Source of the DNA: an uncultured Persicobacter sp.
GTDB taxonomy: Bacteria; Bacteroidota; Bacteroidia; Cytophagales; Cyclobacteriaceae
Length of the DNA: 64,000 nt
Direction of reading: 5' to 3'
Assembly (NCBI GenBank): GCA_947498325.1
Contig: CANMKE010000003.1
Location: forward strand, 186,001 to 250,000
The notes under the pieces are model-generated. The model saw only the letters and a program-made list of their open reading frames with translations, was not told where the DNA came from and did not search any database. The translations under genes and the position numbers were made by a program. Positions 6,804 to 15,559 of this stretch are shown here, piece after piece; the stretch's first letter is position 1, and each line of letters starts with the position of its first letter.

Positions 6804-9389
6804 CTAATTGTTAATATTTCCAAAAGGACGTTCCGTCTCCCAAATCTCGGCTTCACGGGAGTTGTAACCTGGCTTTTTCTTTTTTACTCTAACGGCTTTC
6901 ATTTCATTATCGTTACTCCAGAGGTCCTTCCACCAGTAGCCCAGTCGGCTTACTTCCGCATGCGGCTCCCCACTGTACCTCAACATCCGTGAGGCCATGA
7001 GTTGTCGGCGGCTCTGCACCTGTCCATAGTACTTTCTGGCAGGAAGGTTCCCTGCATACAAATGCGCCTCTTTAGATTTTTGCTGATAGTATTTTTGCTT
7101 CGTTTTCGTTTGGTCAGGCACATACAAGCCCTGCTTGAGCCCCTCTGCTGATTTATCCTGAAAGTAACTTACTTTATTACGATATACCATATTCCCCTCA
7201 TACTGATGCGCTAACTTCGACATCGCTTCATAACGTGCCATCTTCTGCTTATGAGTATCGACAATAAACATTCCTTGACCCTGAGCTTCTGCTGACTTAT
7301 CCTGGTATTTAGCGACTTTATTTTGCTGAATTCGATCGCCCTCATACTGATGTGCCAACTTCGACATCGCCTCATAACGCGCCATCTTCTGGCGGTGCGT
7401 ATCGACGATAAACATCCCCTGACCCTGAGCTTCCGCAGACTTATCCTGATACTTCGTTACCTTATTTCGCTGTATGCGATCGCCCTCATACTGATGCGCC
7501 AACTTCGACATCGCCTCATAACGCGCCATCTTCTGGCGGTGCGTATCGACGATAAACATCCCCTGACCCTGAGCTTCCGCAGACTTATCCTGATACTTCG
7601 TTACTTTATTCTGCTGAACAAAAGTCCCGGTAAAACGCTGCCGGTGTTCCGACTGAAACTCATAACGCTTCATTTTCTCCCGCTGAGTATCCACCACCGT
7701 CATACCCTGTTTCAATCCTTCTCCAGACTTGTACTTATATTGTTCAAACTGGCTGTTCTTTGTCCGCACTTTCGTCATGCCCTGCGACTGAATTTCTGCC
7801 GATTTGGCCATCATCCGAGCTTTACGCTGGTCGCGGCTCTCGCCCCCTTTCATAATTTTCTGCTGATGATAAGACCGCGTAATAAAGGCAGTTTCCAAAG
7901 CCCTCGAATCCATCGGCTTTCCGAGGGTCAGTCCCTGCTTCTGCAGTCGGTCTGAGCTTTTTTCCATCTTGGAGTTTTTCTGACGGAAAGATTCCTGTCG
8001 CTGAGTTCCGCTGAATTTATTATGCTTCCTCGCCGATAACTGCCTTCCCAAATAAATATCCGCAGCCGAACCTTTCCAACCACCCTGACGCTGAGCCTCC
8101 GATGATTTTTGGGCCATCATCTGATATTTATTGGCGCGCTTCTTCCGAAGATCACCCGTATAGTTTGACGACTGTGTTGCTACAAATTTCCGTGCTGAAC
8201 GATCAGCCATAGTACCCTGCGATCTCGACATCCCCTGGCTCAGTGCCTCGGAAGATTTATATTTCCGCTGCTCATAACTGTTCGTCGTTTGGCGGCGACG
8301 CAAATCCCCACTATATCTTGACTGCCCCGTCGAATTCGAAGTTAGGCGGCGATCATTCTGTCGCTTTGTTTTTGACATCCCCTGGCTCAGTGCCTCGGAG
8401 GACTTATATTTTCGCTGTTCATAACTGTTGGCCGTCTGGCGGCGACGCAAATCCCCACTATAAGAAGAGTGGCCAGTATATCGACGTTGTTCAAGCTGCT
8501 TCGAGGATTTCGCCATGCCCTGAAACTGCGCCTCGCCAGCTTTGTCTGCCCGCTTCCGCTTTTCCGCATTTGGGCTGACGCGATCCATTTTCCCAGGATT
8601 AAACTTATCGCGGTTCGGGTAGGTCTTGAAACGTTCGGCTGTCAGTTTATACTCCCCACGGTTATTCATCTGCTTTTTCGAGGCATACTTATACACCGCC
8701 CGTTTGTTCTTTACCTGACGACGTTGTCCTGGCGCCCCATAGCTTCCCGACTGCTTCCTTGAAAGGTATTTCTTAGAAATGTCTGCCGAAGACCTAAATT
8801 GCCCCTGCTTTTTTAATTCCCGCGAACGGTGTTTTCCGGTAACTCCTCCGCCAGCATCATAGGCCACATTATGCCCCTTACCGCCACGGTATTTATCAAA
8901 GTTCGATGGGCGTTCCTTAAAGCGTTCCGCAACCAAAGGCTTTTCAGTGGTCATATTTCCCCCACGCTGTGGTACCTGTCGGTTAAATCGCTCGGGAGTA
9001 GCCTGCGTCATTCCGCCGCCACCTTTACGCGCCTTGCGGGAAGATTTTTTATAAACCGCCTTCCGGTTCTTTCGCTTGCGATTCCCTTTAAACTTCTTCA
9101 TCTCACGGGACATGTACTTGGACTCGAGCTGCTGGGAGCGCTTCATCTTTTTCAGTCCCTGTTGAGCATTTCTGGAGGATTTTTCCCGTTCTTTAGCCTG
9201 CCGGCGAAGATAATTAGATCCCTGACTGGACTTTTGTTTTCCAGACTGGTACATGATGGCATCGGAAGAAGAAGGGATTTTATTTTGAGCCACAGCAGTT
9301 CCCAACGGCAAAAAAGCCGTTAGTATCGCCACAAAGAATAGTGGGATGATGCGGTCAAATGTTTTATGTAGATTTTTTATAAAATTCAT
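6804..9389 (-). CDS. Large secreted basic repeat protein, unknown function
   Basis: 861 residues, no family recognised. A signal peptide (1-34, ending AVA-Q) is followed by an extremely Lys/Arg/Gln/Ser/Tyr-rich protein with almost no long hydrophobic stretch, so it is very basic. A motif K-S-[AGS]-E-x3-Q-G-[ML] recurs about ten times through the chain, each time followed by a variable linker with Arg/Lys/Tyr. Near the C-terminus the unit grows to 48 residues repeated five times; three copies are almost identical in DNA. An internal pair around SYEQRKYKSSEALSQGM is also duplicated. The last 60 residues are Trp-rich (GYWWKDLW) and differ from the rest. I chose the ATG at 9389 because it precedes the signal peptide. 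ytxJ follows 21 bases downstream. It could be a cell-surface or matrix protein; no function is proven. Confidence 0.8.
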   Translation of the reverse strand: MNFIKNLHKTFDRIIPLFFVAILTAFLPLGTAVAQNKIPSSSDAIMYQSGKQKSSQGSNYLRRQAKEREKSSRNAQQGLKKMKRSQQLESKYMSREMKKFKGNRKRKNRKAVYKKSSRKARKGGGGMTQATPERFNRQVPQRGGNMTTEKPLVAERFKERPSNFDKYRGGKGHNVAYDAGGGVTGKHRSRELKKQGQFRSSADISKKYLSRKQSGSYGAPGQRRQVKNKRAVYKYASKKQMNNRGEYKLTAERFKTYPNRDKFNPGKMDRVSPNAEKRKRADKAGEAQFQGMAKSSKQLEQRRYTGHSSYSGDLRRRQTANSYEQRKYKSSEALSQGMSKTKRQNDRRLTSNSTGQSRYSGDLRRRQTTNSYEQRKYKSSEALSQGMSRSQGTMADRSARKFVATQSSNYTGDLRKKRANKYQMMAQKSSEAQRQGGWKGSAADIYLGRQLSARKHNKFSGTQRQESFRQKNSKMEKSSDRLQKQGLTLGKPMDSRALETAFITRSYHQQKIMKGGESRDQRKARMMAKSAEIQSQGMTKVRTKNSQFEQYKYKSGEGLKQGMTVVDTQREKMKRYEFQSEHRQRFTGTFVQQNKVTKYQDKSAEAQGQGMFIVDTHRQKMARYEAMSKLAHQYEGDRIQRNKVTKYQDKSAEAQGQGMFIVDTHRQKMARYEAMSKLAHQYEGDRIQQNKVAKYQDKSAEAQGQGMFIVDTHKQKMARYEAMSKLAHQYEGNMVYRNKVSYFQDKSAEGLKQGLYVPDQTKTKQKYYQQKSKEAHLYAGNLPARKYYGQVQSRRQLMASRMLRYSGEPHAEVSRLGYWWKDLWSNDNEMKAVRVKKKKPGYNSREAEIWETERPFGNINN
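7176..7607 (-). repeat. Three in-frame 144-bp tandem repeats
   Basis: Three consecutive units of 144 bases (7464-7607, 7320-7463, 7176-7319), each encoding 48 residues that start KV[TA]KYQDKSAEAQGQGM. The first two are nearly identical in DNA; the third has a few silent and replacement changes. Diverged copies of the same unit flank them on both sides. Confidence 0.9.
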
Positions 9390-9467
9390 GCGCAAAGCAG
9401 CAGGCCAAATTAATTCCATCACTTTAGGTGAGGCACAATGGGTTAGCAAACGATATTTCCTCAAAAA

Positions 9468-9500
9468 AAAGAATCTTTTTCGCTAAAAAAAGGATTCTTT
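9468..9500. other. AT-rich hairpin upstream of the repeat protein gene
   Basis: AAAGAATC at 9468-9475 is the reverse complement of GATTCTTT at 9493-9500, and the inner bases (TTTTT / AAAAA) also pair. It sits about 80 bases upstream of the repeat protein start, in the spacer to the divergent M16 gene. It could be a leader hairpin or a protein-binding site. No gene is seen here. Confidence 0.4.
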
Positions 9501-9660
9501 TCAAAGATGTGCAATATTCATCACTAATTGAAGTGAACAACTCCCCAATACTTAATTTTACTAATGGTTTTTTACTATTTTTACACTTCCATTATAAAAT
9601 ATGTTCCAATGCAGAAGCGACTCCGCTCCTTGTGCATCCTACATCTGCTCAAAAACTAAT

Positions 9661-10896
9661 ATGATAAAATTTGAAAGCTTTCAATTAGAAAATGGCCTTA
9701 AAGTCATTGTACATGAAGATCATAGTACTCCCATGGCGGCGGTTAACTTGCTTTACGATGTAGGTTCAAGGGATGAGTCTGAAGATAAAACAGGCTTTGC
9801 GCACCTCTTTGAGCACCTGATGTTTGGCGGATCAAAAAATATTCCGCAGTTCGATACCCCACTGCAATTGGTTGGAGGCGATAATAACGCCTTCACGACC
9901 CCCGACATCACAAATTACTACATCAACTTGCCCGCTGTAAATCTGGAAACTGCTTTTTGGCTGGAATCAGATCGGATGCTGAGTCTCTCTTTCGACCCCA
10001 AAGTTCTTGAAGTACAGCGCTCAGTAGTTATTGAGGAATTCAAACAGCGTTACCTCAATCAGCCTTATGGCGACCTATGGCTGAAGCTGCGCCCAGTAGT
10101 TTATACCTCGCACCCTTACAGCTGGCCAACGATTGGAAAGGACATTTCCCACATTGAGCAAGCTACAATGGCGGATGTCGAGGAATTCTTTTATAAATTC
10201 TACCGACCAAACAATGCGACATTAGTGGTTGCAGGACAGGTTACCGTGGAGCAGGTGAAAAGGCTGAGTGAAAAATGGTTTGGCGGTATTCCTGCAGGGC
10301 CGAAAAATCAGCGCTTATTGCCTGTTGAGCCTGCGCAATTGGTAGAACGACGCTTGGAAATTGAAGCTGACGTCCCGCTGGATGCCATTTACAAGGTTTT
10401 CCGTATGCCTGAGCGCCTGCATTCGGACTATTATGCCATTGACCTGATGAATGATATTTTGGGCAAAGGGCGATCGTCCATGCTGTACAATGACCTCGTT
10501 AAGCAGGATCAGGTATTTAACTCTATCAGTGCTTATGCTTCAGGTTCTTTTGATCCAGGTTTGATTGTCGTTGGCGGAAAACTGAATGAGGGGGTTACGC
10601 TGGACTATGCCGAATCTCGCATTACTGAGGTATTGGACAATATGAAAGCGGGCATTAATGATACCGCCGTAGAAAAGACCAAAAATCAGGCACAGGCATC
10701 TCATGCCTTCTCTGAAATTGAGTTGCTCAACCGTGCGATGTTCCTTGCGATGGGCGATGTTTTGGGCGACGCGAACATGATCAATGAGGAACTGGCGAAA
10801 ATCGACCAAGTAACGGCTTATGACATTAAGTCGGTAGCCAATAAATACCTCGTAAATAATAGCTGTACAACGATGCACTATAAAGCAAAAAAATAA
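9661..10896 (+). CDS. M16 family zinc peptidase (pitrilysin-like)
   Basis: 411-residue single-unit M16 metallopeptidase. The inverted zinc motif HLFEH is at H48-E51-H52, and VVIEEFKQR about 73 residues later supplies the third ligand Glu, so the site looks catalytically complete. A C-terminal M16C-like domain follows, including the LGKGRSSMLYNDLVK segment typical of the family. No signal peptide is seen from this start. The ATG at 9661 aligns with the usual N-terminus; the frame continues upstream to 9601 without homology. Many Bacteroidota carry a second, inactive M16 partner next door; here there is none. Substrate unknown. Confidence 0.88.
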   Translation: MIKFESFQLENGLKVIVHEDHSTPMAAVNLLYDVGSRDESEDKTGFAHLFEHLMFGGSKNIPQFDTPLQLVGGDNNAFTTPDITNYYINLPAVNLETAFWLESDRMLSLSFDPKVLEVQRSVVIEEFKQRYLNQPYGDLWLKLRPVVYTSHPYSWPTIGKDISHIEQATMADVEEFFYKFYRPNNATLVVAGQVTVEQVKRLSEKWFGGIPAGPKNQRLLPVEPAQLVERRLEIEADVPLDAIYKVFRMPERLHSDYYAIDLMNDILGKGRSSMLYNDLVKQDQVFNSISAYASGSFDPGLIVVGGKLNEGVTLDYAESRITEVLDNMKAGINDTAVEKTKNQAQASHAFSEIELLNRAMFLAMGDVLGDANMINEELAKIDQVTAYDIKSVANKYLVNNSCTTMHYKAKK

Positions 10897-10946
10897 AACA
10901 GACGCCTCAGGCTGAATGCTGCCTGTATCGATAGGGTCTTTAAATT

Positions 10947-10983
10947 AAAATCCCCACTCCTGCTATTGGAATGGGGATTTTTA
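10947..10983. terminator. Bidirectional terminator between M16 peptidase and yihY
   Basis: AAATCCCCACTCC and GGAATGGGGATTT form a stem with one mismatch, with T/A runs on both sides, between two converging genes. Confidence 0.75.
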
Positions 10984-10986
10984 CTT

Positions 10987-12333
10987 TTATAGAATATCAA
11001 TAATTCGCTCGTTGAGGTCATGCTCAATTAAAGCTTCGTGCATCTGTTCAAGGCGGTTTTGCAACTGCATAAAATCTGAAGACTGTTTTAATGCCTGATC
11101 AGAAACCCCCACTTTTTCCAAAGCTTTTACAACCCGTAAAACCGTCAAATGCTCCATCGGGATTGCAGGCACCAAGCCCGAACGCTCATCCGATTCCTCT
11201 CCCTCGTGCACCGCTACAATCAGGTGCGCATTCTTCAGTTTCGATACCGCATCGTCAAGATAGAAAAAGGGAACATCAAGCCGCTCTTCGAGGTCGTTGA
11301 TGGAAGGTGGTGTTTTCTCGGAGATGAAATCACGGGCCACCTCACGGCATACCATCAGCCCGACAGTCCGCAAGTTACGATGAGGTATTCGGCCCAGTCG
11401 CATGGTTCGGGTATGCTCCCTCACGGATTGCAATGAATATGCCAACTGCCCCCCCAACAGCACCACAAGCCAACTCAGCTGAAAGAAAATCATTAACAGT
11501 GGCAAGGCAGCAAAACTACCATAAATCGCATTATAGCTCGATACGCCAATTTGCAGATCAAGATAAATCCATTGCAAAGTCTGCACAAAAAATCCAGCGA
11601 TTACGCCCGCCACTATTGCATACTTCACAGGAACCTTGGTGTAAGGCATAATCAGGTAAACCACCGTAAAGAGCAACATCAGCATAATATATGGCGACAG
11701 GGTAGCGGCCATGGTTACCCCCTGACTGAGGTACTCATTCACAAAGGAATTATCCACTTCACTGGTCAGCTCTTGCAGTTTAGAAACCACCATGACATTC
11801 AAAGAGGAAGATATGATCACCAGGATGGGGGCAATGATGATCATGGTTGTGTAATCGGTAAATTTACGTGCCACAGACCGCAGCTGCTTCACTTGCCAGA
11901 TATCGTTAAAGCTTGTTTCAATACTGTAAACCAGCTTCATTACGGAGTAAAAAAGTACCAAAAAACCAATTCCTGCCACCACGCCACCTTTGGCGTTGGA
12001 GAGCATCTTCTCCGAAAATTCCACCAGCTGCGTAGCCACTTCCTGCTGACCTTTTAGCGCATCATAGATAATGGCCTCCAACTTTTGGTCGAGGTCAAAA
12101 CCCTTGGCCACGCCAAATGCCAGTGCCAGCACAGGAACAATCGACAGTAGCGTATAGTAAGTAAGCGCCGCCGCACGCAGGGGAATGGTATTCTTAACAT
12201 ACCCATTGAATGCCAAAGTAAGCACCCGCAAACTGCGGTACCCGATCTTTTTGCCCAGGGGCATGTGTTTCAGCTGAACATTCCAGATGTCCTCTTCTAA
12301 AAATTTTTTGTAATCAAACTGTAAAATATTCAT
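10987..12333 (-). CDS. YihY/BrkB family membrane protein
   Basis: 448-residue inner-membrane protein. Residues about 45-310 hold some six membrane helices of the YihY (Virul_fac_BrkB) family, once mis-named ribonuclease BN; the transport role of the family is unproven. The RAAALTYYTLLSIVPVLAL segment and the later YNAIYGSFAALPLLM are the conserved blocks. The C-terminal 130 residues are soluble and look like a winged-helix module (ISEKTPPSINDLEERLDVP ... AVSKLKNAHLIV), an extension common in this family in Bacteroidota. It converges with the M16 peptidase and shares its terminator. Confidence 0.85.
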   Translation of the reverse strand: MNILQFDYKKFLEEDIWNVQLKHMPLGKKIGYRSLRVLTLAFNGYVKNTIPLRAAALTYYTLLSIVPVLALAFGVAKGFDLDQKLEAIIYDALKGQQEVATQLVEFSEKMLSNAKGGVVAGIGFLVLFYSVMKLVYSIETSFNDIWQVKQLRSVARKFTDYTTMIIIAPILVIISSSLNVMVVSKLQELTSEVDNSFVNEYLSQGVTMAATLSPYIMLMLLFTVVYLIMPYTKVPVKYAIVAGVIAGFFVQTLQWIYLDLQIGVSSYNAIYGSFAALPLLMIFFQLSWLVVLLGGQLAYSLQSVREHTRTMRLGRIPHRNLRTVGLMVCREVARDFISEKTPPSINDLEERLDVPFFYLDDAVSKLKNAHLIVAVHEGEESDERSGLVPAIPMEHLTVLRVVKALEKVGVSDQALKQSSDFMQLQNRLEQMHEALIEHDLNERIIDIL

Positions 12334-12352
12334 TCGCCTTTCTTAAGAAATA

Positions 12353-12384
12353 TTCGGCTGATGCCCGATGTTTTAATATTTTTG
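12353..12384 (+). promoter_or_regulatory. Candidate promoter of ispF
   Basis: TATTTTTG at 12377-12384 fully matches the Bacteroidota -7 box; a TTC at 12353-12355, 21 bases upstream, is one base off the -33 TTG. The leader would be about 85 bases. Confidence 0.4.
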
Positions 12385-12476
12385 TACCCATACAATAGAG
12401 AATAGGAGCAGGTTGTTTCATTTGGTAGCACCCTAATGTTCCCTTATCTTTAAAGAAACTAAGATATTATTAAATT

Positions 12477-12956
12477 ATGAAAATTCGAGTAGGATTCGGT
12501 TATGATGTCCATCAATTAAAAGAAGGATATGATTTATGGCTGGGAGGCATCAAGATCCCTCACACCAAAGGATCGGTAGGCCATTCTGATGCCGACGTGC
12601 TGGTACATGTAATTTGCGATGCCCTGCTTGGCGCAGCGAACTTGCGTGATATTGGTTACCACTTTTCCGATAAAGACCCGAAATACAAAGGAATTGACAG
12701 CAAGATTCTTTTAGCTGAAGTCATGAAGCTCATCAGGGAAAAGGGTTATGAAATTGGTAACATTGACTCGACCATCTGTTTGGAGCAACCGAAAGTCAAC
12801 CCGCATATTCTTGAAATGCAAAAGGTGCTTGCCGAAGTGATGGGCATAGAAGAGGAAGACCTTTCGATTAAGGCGACAACGACTGAAAAGATGAGTTTTG
12901 TAGGCCGCGAGGAGGGAATCTCTGCTTACGCGACGGTACTGATTCAGAAGGCTTAA
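12477..12956 (+). CDS. ispF: 2-C-methyl-D-erythritol 2,4-cyclodiphosphate synthase
   Basis: Cyclises 4-diphosphocytidyl-2-C-methylerythritol 2-phosphate with loss of CMP in the non-mevalonate isoprenoid pathway. Zinc ligands are visible: D10 and H12 in GYDVH, and H44 close to the conserved GHSDADVLVH. The C-terminal KATTTEKMSFVGREEGI is the nucleotide-binding block. 159 residues is the usual length. The enzyme is a homotrimer in known structures. No other MEP-pathway gene is adjacent. Confidence 0.97.
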   Translation: MKIRVGFGYDVHQLKEGYDLWLGGIKIPHTKGSVGHSDADVLVHVICDALLGAANLRDIGYHFSDKDPKYKGIDSKILLAEVMKLIREKGYEIGNIDSTICLEQPKVNPHILEMQKVLAEVMGIEEEDLSIKATTTEKMSFVGREEGISAYATVLIQKA

Positions 12957-13034
12957 TTGACCTAAATACGGAGGCTGTTGTATAACGGTCAATGGAGAAT
13001 CTGTATTCAAATTTTTTCCCGTTACATATATCCA

Positions 13035-13050
13035 TCGGGTTAAAACCCGA
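13035..13050. repeat. Palindrome, possibly remnant of a dispersed repeat
   Basis: TCGGGTT-AA-AACCCGA is a perfect 7-bp stem with a 2-base loop. It is followed by AGCTATTAAAAG and sits in a non-coding 243-base gap. Palindromes of the CCCGGG-GCTATTAAA style are common dispersed repeats in Bacteroidota, but only one copy is visible in this window. Confidence 0.3.
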
Positions 13051-13199
13051 AGCTATTAAAAGATGTGTCTTCAGCCCATAAGTCATGAAAAAGCTTTTTG
13101 CAATAGACCTGGAATTCATTCTATGGTCAAAATAGGCGAGCGCAAATTTTATTTGGTGCAATAAATTGCAAACACAGTTGTGTGCCAGCCCCTTACATC

Positions 13200-13616
13200 C
13201 TAAAGCAGACTGTGCACCACATAACTGAGGCTCAGGCTCCAAAATACGGATGAAATAAACATGTAGGCCCATAGTTTTGGGCGCGAGGCACCCATCAGCG
13301 CAGCAAGTAAAGTACCAACTATTGGGCTGAAAAATACGGGGGTAAGGAAAGCAACACCCCAAAGCCCGAAGGTTTTCCAGATGAAGACAAAACGACGACT
13401 CCTCGGTGAGAATTTTTTCTTGCCAAGGAGTTTTTTTCGCTGCATAAATCTGCGCAGCTGCAGTCCGAAAAAGGAAATAATCACGACGGAGGTCATCATA
13501 CCGAGCACACTCAAGGCAACGGTTTCCCAATAAGTCAGGCCAAGTGTTGAACCCAGGGCGGGCCCACCAATAAACTTGATCATACTGATCAGATAGACAG
13601 GTATATACTTACTCAT
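13200..13616 (-). CDS. Small membrane protein, possibly small multidrug export-like
   Basis: 138 residues with about four hydrophobic helices and a basic loop (MQRKKLLGKKKF). The segment GLWGVAFLTPVFFSPIVGTLLAA resembles the re-entrant region of the small multi-drug export (PF06695) / DedA-like families, but I would not name a substrate. The ATG at 13616 is preceded by GGAG at a good distance, while the longer frame needs a GTG at 13631. It follows the antiporter gene on the same strand after a gap of about 120 bases. Confidence 0.7.
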   Translation of the reverse strand: MSKYIPVYLISMIKFIGGPALGSTLGLTYWETVALSVLGMMTSVVIISFFGLQLRRFMQRKKLLGKKKFSPRSRRFVFIWKTFGLWGVAFLTPVFFSPIVGTLLAALMGASRPKLWAYMFISSVFWSLSLSYVVHSLL

Positions 13617-13738
13617 TGCTACAATCTCCACATGATCACAACGGCCACAACTCAGGATTGGTTATCCCTATGTCGATTAATCGGACAGTTTGAAAAAAAT
13701 CATGAGAAACGGCCTTTTTGATCTTCGTTTACCGCAAT

Positions 13739-14692
13739 TTATACCAACACCAAAACGGTATAAGTAATATATAACCCCAGCAGAATAGCGCCATCCACAC
13801 GGCTAATTTTTTTACCCAGCCACATCATCGGCAAAACCACCAGGGTAATGGCCAGCATCCAGATCATGTCGTTGGAAATAAAAGCCTGCTGTACATGAAT
13901 CGGGTGAATCATGGAAGTGATCCCGAGGATACAAAGAATATTGAAAATATTGGAGCCCAGTAAATTCCCCAAAGCCAGGTCAACCTGCTGCTTGCGTGCG
14001 GCAATAACTGAGGTCACCAACTCGGGCAAGCTCGTTCCCAGCGCCACTACGGTCAGTCCAACAACCCGCTCGGGCACTTCAAAGTACAATGCAATCGCCT
14101 GCGCACCACCCACAAAGAAATCTGACCCAAAATACAAGCCAATTCCACCGACGAGTATCCACATAAGATCCGTAAATATACTGCCCGTAATTCCCTGCTC
14201 CAGTACTTCAGCCACTTCCTCGGGAACGTGTGGGTTTCGTTTTGCATCCACCATCTGATAGGCTAAATAGGCGATCAGACCCGCAAAAAGAACGGCGCCC
14301 TCCACCAGGCTCAGCATGCCACCATGCACCAATACAAAAAGCAGTAAAGAAGCAACAAAGGTTACGGGCCAATCGATTCTCATGGTCTTTTTATCCACCA
14401 TAATCGGACTGATCAGGGCGGTAATTCCCAAAACCAATGCCAGGTTACAAATATTGGAGCCCACCACATTTCCCATCGCTAAATCGGGACTGCCACGGAA
14501 TGCCGCCTGCACAGAGACCAGCAACTCGGGTGCTGAGGTACCAAAGGCAATGACCGTCAGCCCAACGACCATCGGCGAAATCTTGTAGCGTAATGCTAAA
14601 GTAGAGCCTCCTTTAACCAGGTAATGCCCTCCGGCGATCAGTAATACCAGCCCTCCGATCAAGGATAAAATATTGATTAACATTGGATTCAT
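13739..14692 (-). CDS. Calcium/sodium antiporter (CaCA family, YrbG-like)
   Basis: 317-residue inner-membrane exchanger with about ten helices in two inverted halves. Each half carries the alpha-repeat motif: TVIAFGTSAPELLVSVQAA followed by GNVVGSNICNLALVLG in the first, and TVVALGTSLPELVTSVIAA followed by GNLLGSNIFNILCILG in the second. The two Glu residues in the xPEL motifs are the cation ligands in the family. E. coli YrbG is the closest well-known relative by memory; K+ dependence cannot be judged. Confidence 0.93.
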   Translation of the reverse strand: MNPMLINILSLIGGLVLLIAGGHYLVKGGSTLALRYKISPMVVGLTVIAFGTSAPELLVSVQAAFRGSPDLAMGNVVGSNICNLALVLGITALISPIMVDKKTMRIDWPVTFVASLLLFVLVHGGMLSLVEGAVLFAGLIAYLAYQMVDAKRNPHVPEEVAEVLEQGITGSIFTDLMWILVGGIGLYFGSDFFVGGAQAIALYFEVPERVVGLTVVALGTSLPELVTSVIAARKQQVDLALGNLLGSNIFNILCILGITSMIHPIHVQQAFISNDMIWMLAITLVVLPMMWLGKKISRVDGAILLGLYITYTVLVLV

Positions 14693-14773
14693 AGAAAACC
14701 TAAAAAGTAATACGGTTGTATAAGACTACAATATTAATAAAAAGACCTTAAAGCGAAGAGCAATGGGGTGAAT

Positions 14774-14815
14774 AAAAAAAAGCAGACCGATGTGCGACCA
14801 TCAATCTGCTTTTTC
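14774..14815 (-). terminator. Intrinsic terminator of upp
   Basis: The minus strand reads AAAAAGCAGATTGATG ... CATCGGTCTGCTTTTTTTT, a stem with a small internal mismatch and a T run, 25 bases after the upp stop. Confidence 0.8.
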
Positions 14816-14839
14816 TTAAAAATCACCTTTTTTACAGGC

Positions 14840-15496
14840 TTAATCCTTGGACCCGAATGCCAAATCGCCTGCGTCTCCCAAACCAGGGATAATGTAAGAT
14901 TTTTCATTCAGGTGGCTGTCCTCTGCACATAACCATACCGAGCAACGGTCACCCATACGCTCTTTCACATAAGCAACCCCTTCAGGTGCGGCAATAATCG
15001 CAACAATATGAATTGATCGAGGATTTCCCTTTTCAATCGCTTTCTCGATCGAATCTACCAGCGAACGGCCCGTTGCAAGCATTGGGTCTACGATAATCAA
15101 ATCACGACCTTCCAGGTTAGGGTATGCCGCATAGCCCAAATCAATCTCGAAACCATCTTCGGCATCAGGGTTTGGTGTACGGTATGCACCAATAAAACCA
15201 CTCGAGGCCTGGTCGAGGATATTCATAAAACCATTGTAAAACGGCAGGCCTGCACGAAGCACGGTCATTAGGATAGGCTGCTTTTCCAGCATCGGTATCT
15301 CGCTCTCACCCAATGGTGTTTTGACCGTCTTGGTAACATACGGCAGGTCTTTGGAAACCTCATAGGCCATCAATTCCCCAAGGCGTTCAATATTTCTGCG
15401 GAAGCGCATGGTATCCTTCTGAATATTTTCATCACGCATCTCTGCCAGAAAATGGTTGGCAACCGACGATTCACTATTTAATCTAAAAATCTTCAA
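14840..15496 (-). CDS. upp: Uracil phosphoribosyltransferase
   Basis: Makes UMP from uracil and PRPP in pyrimidine salvage. The PRPP-binding motif LIIVDPMLATGRSLVDSIE lies near residues 130-148, and the C-terminal YIIPGLGDAGDLAFG is the uracil-binding block of the family. The 218-residue length is normal. It is monocistronic by context: its own terminator, a -7 box close upstream, and the hpt gene beyond reading the other way. Confidence 0.96.
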   Translation of the reverse strand: MKIFRLNSESSVANHFLAEMRDENIQKDTMRFRRNIERLGELMAYEVSKDLPYVTKTVKTPLGESEIPMLEKQPILMTVLRAGLPFYNGFMNILDQASSGFIGAYRTPNPDAEDGFEIDLGYAAYPNLEGRDLIIVDPMLATGRSLVDSIEKAIEKGNPRSIHIVAIIAAPEGVAYVKERMGDRCSVWLCAEDSHLNEKSYIIPGLGDAGDLAFGSKD

Positions 15497-15530
15497 AACA
15501 AGCGTATTTATTTTATCATTAAATCCTTTG

Positions 15531-15559
15531 CAAATATAGCTATTTAACTTGATTTACAC
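15531..15559 (-). promoter_or_regulatory. Candidate promoter of upp
   Basis: The minus strand has TATATTTG (complement of 15531-15538), a full -7 match, with GTG 18 bases upstream in place of TTG. The leader would be about 28 bases. Confidence 0.45.

Noticed and set aside
7176-7607. Possible CRISPR array
   Set aside because: The period is 144 bases, the units are contiguous without unique spacers, and they code in frame.
7323-7955. Long open frame (210 aa) on the plus strand inside the repeat protein gene
   Set aside because: It is the complement of the in-frame 144-bp repeats, so it repeats too and carries no family motif; the minus-strand frame has the signal peptide and codon pattern.
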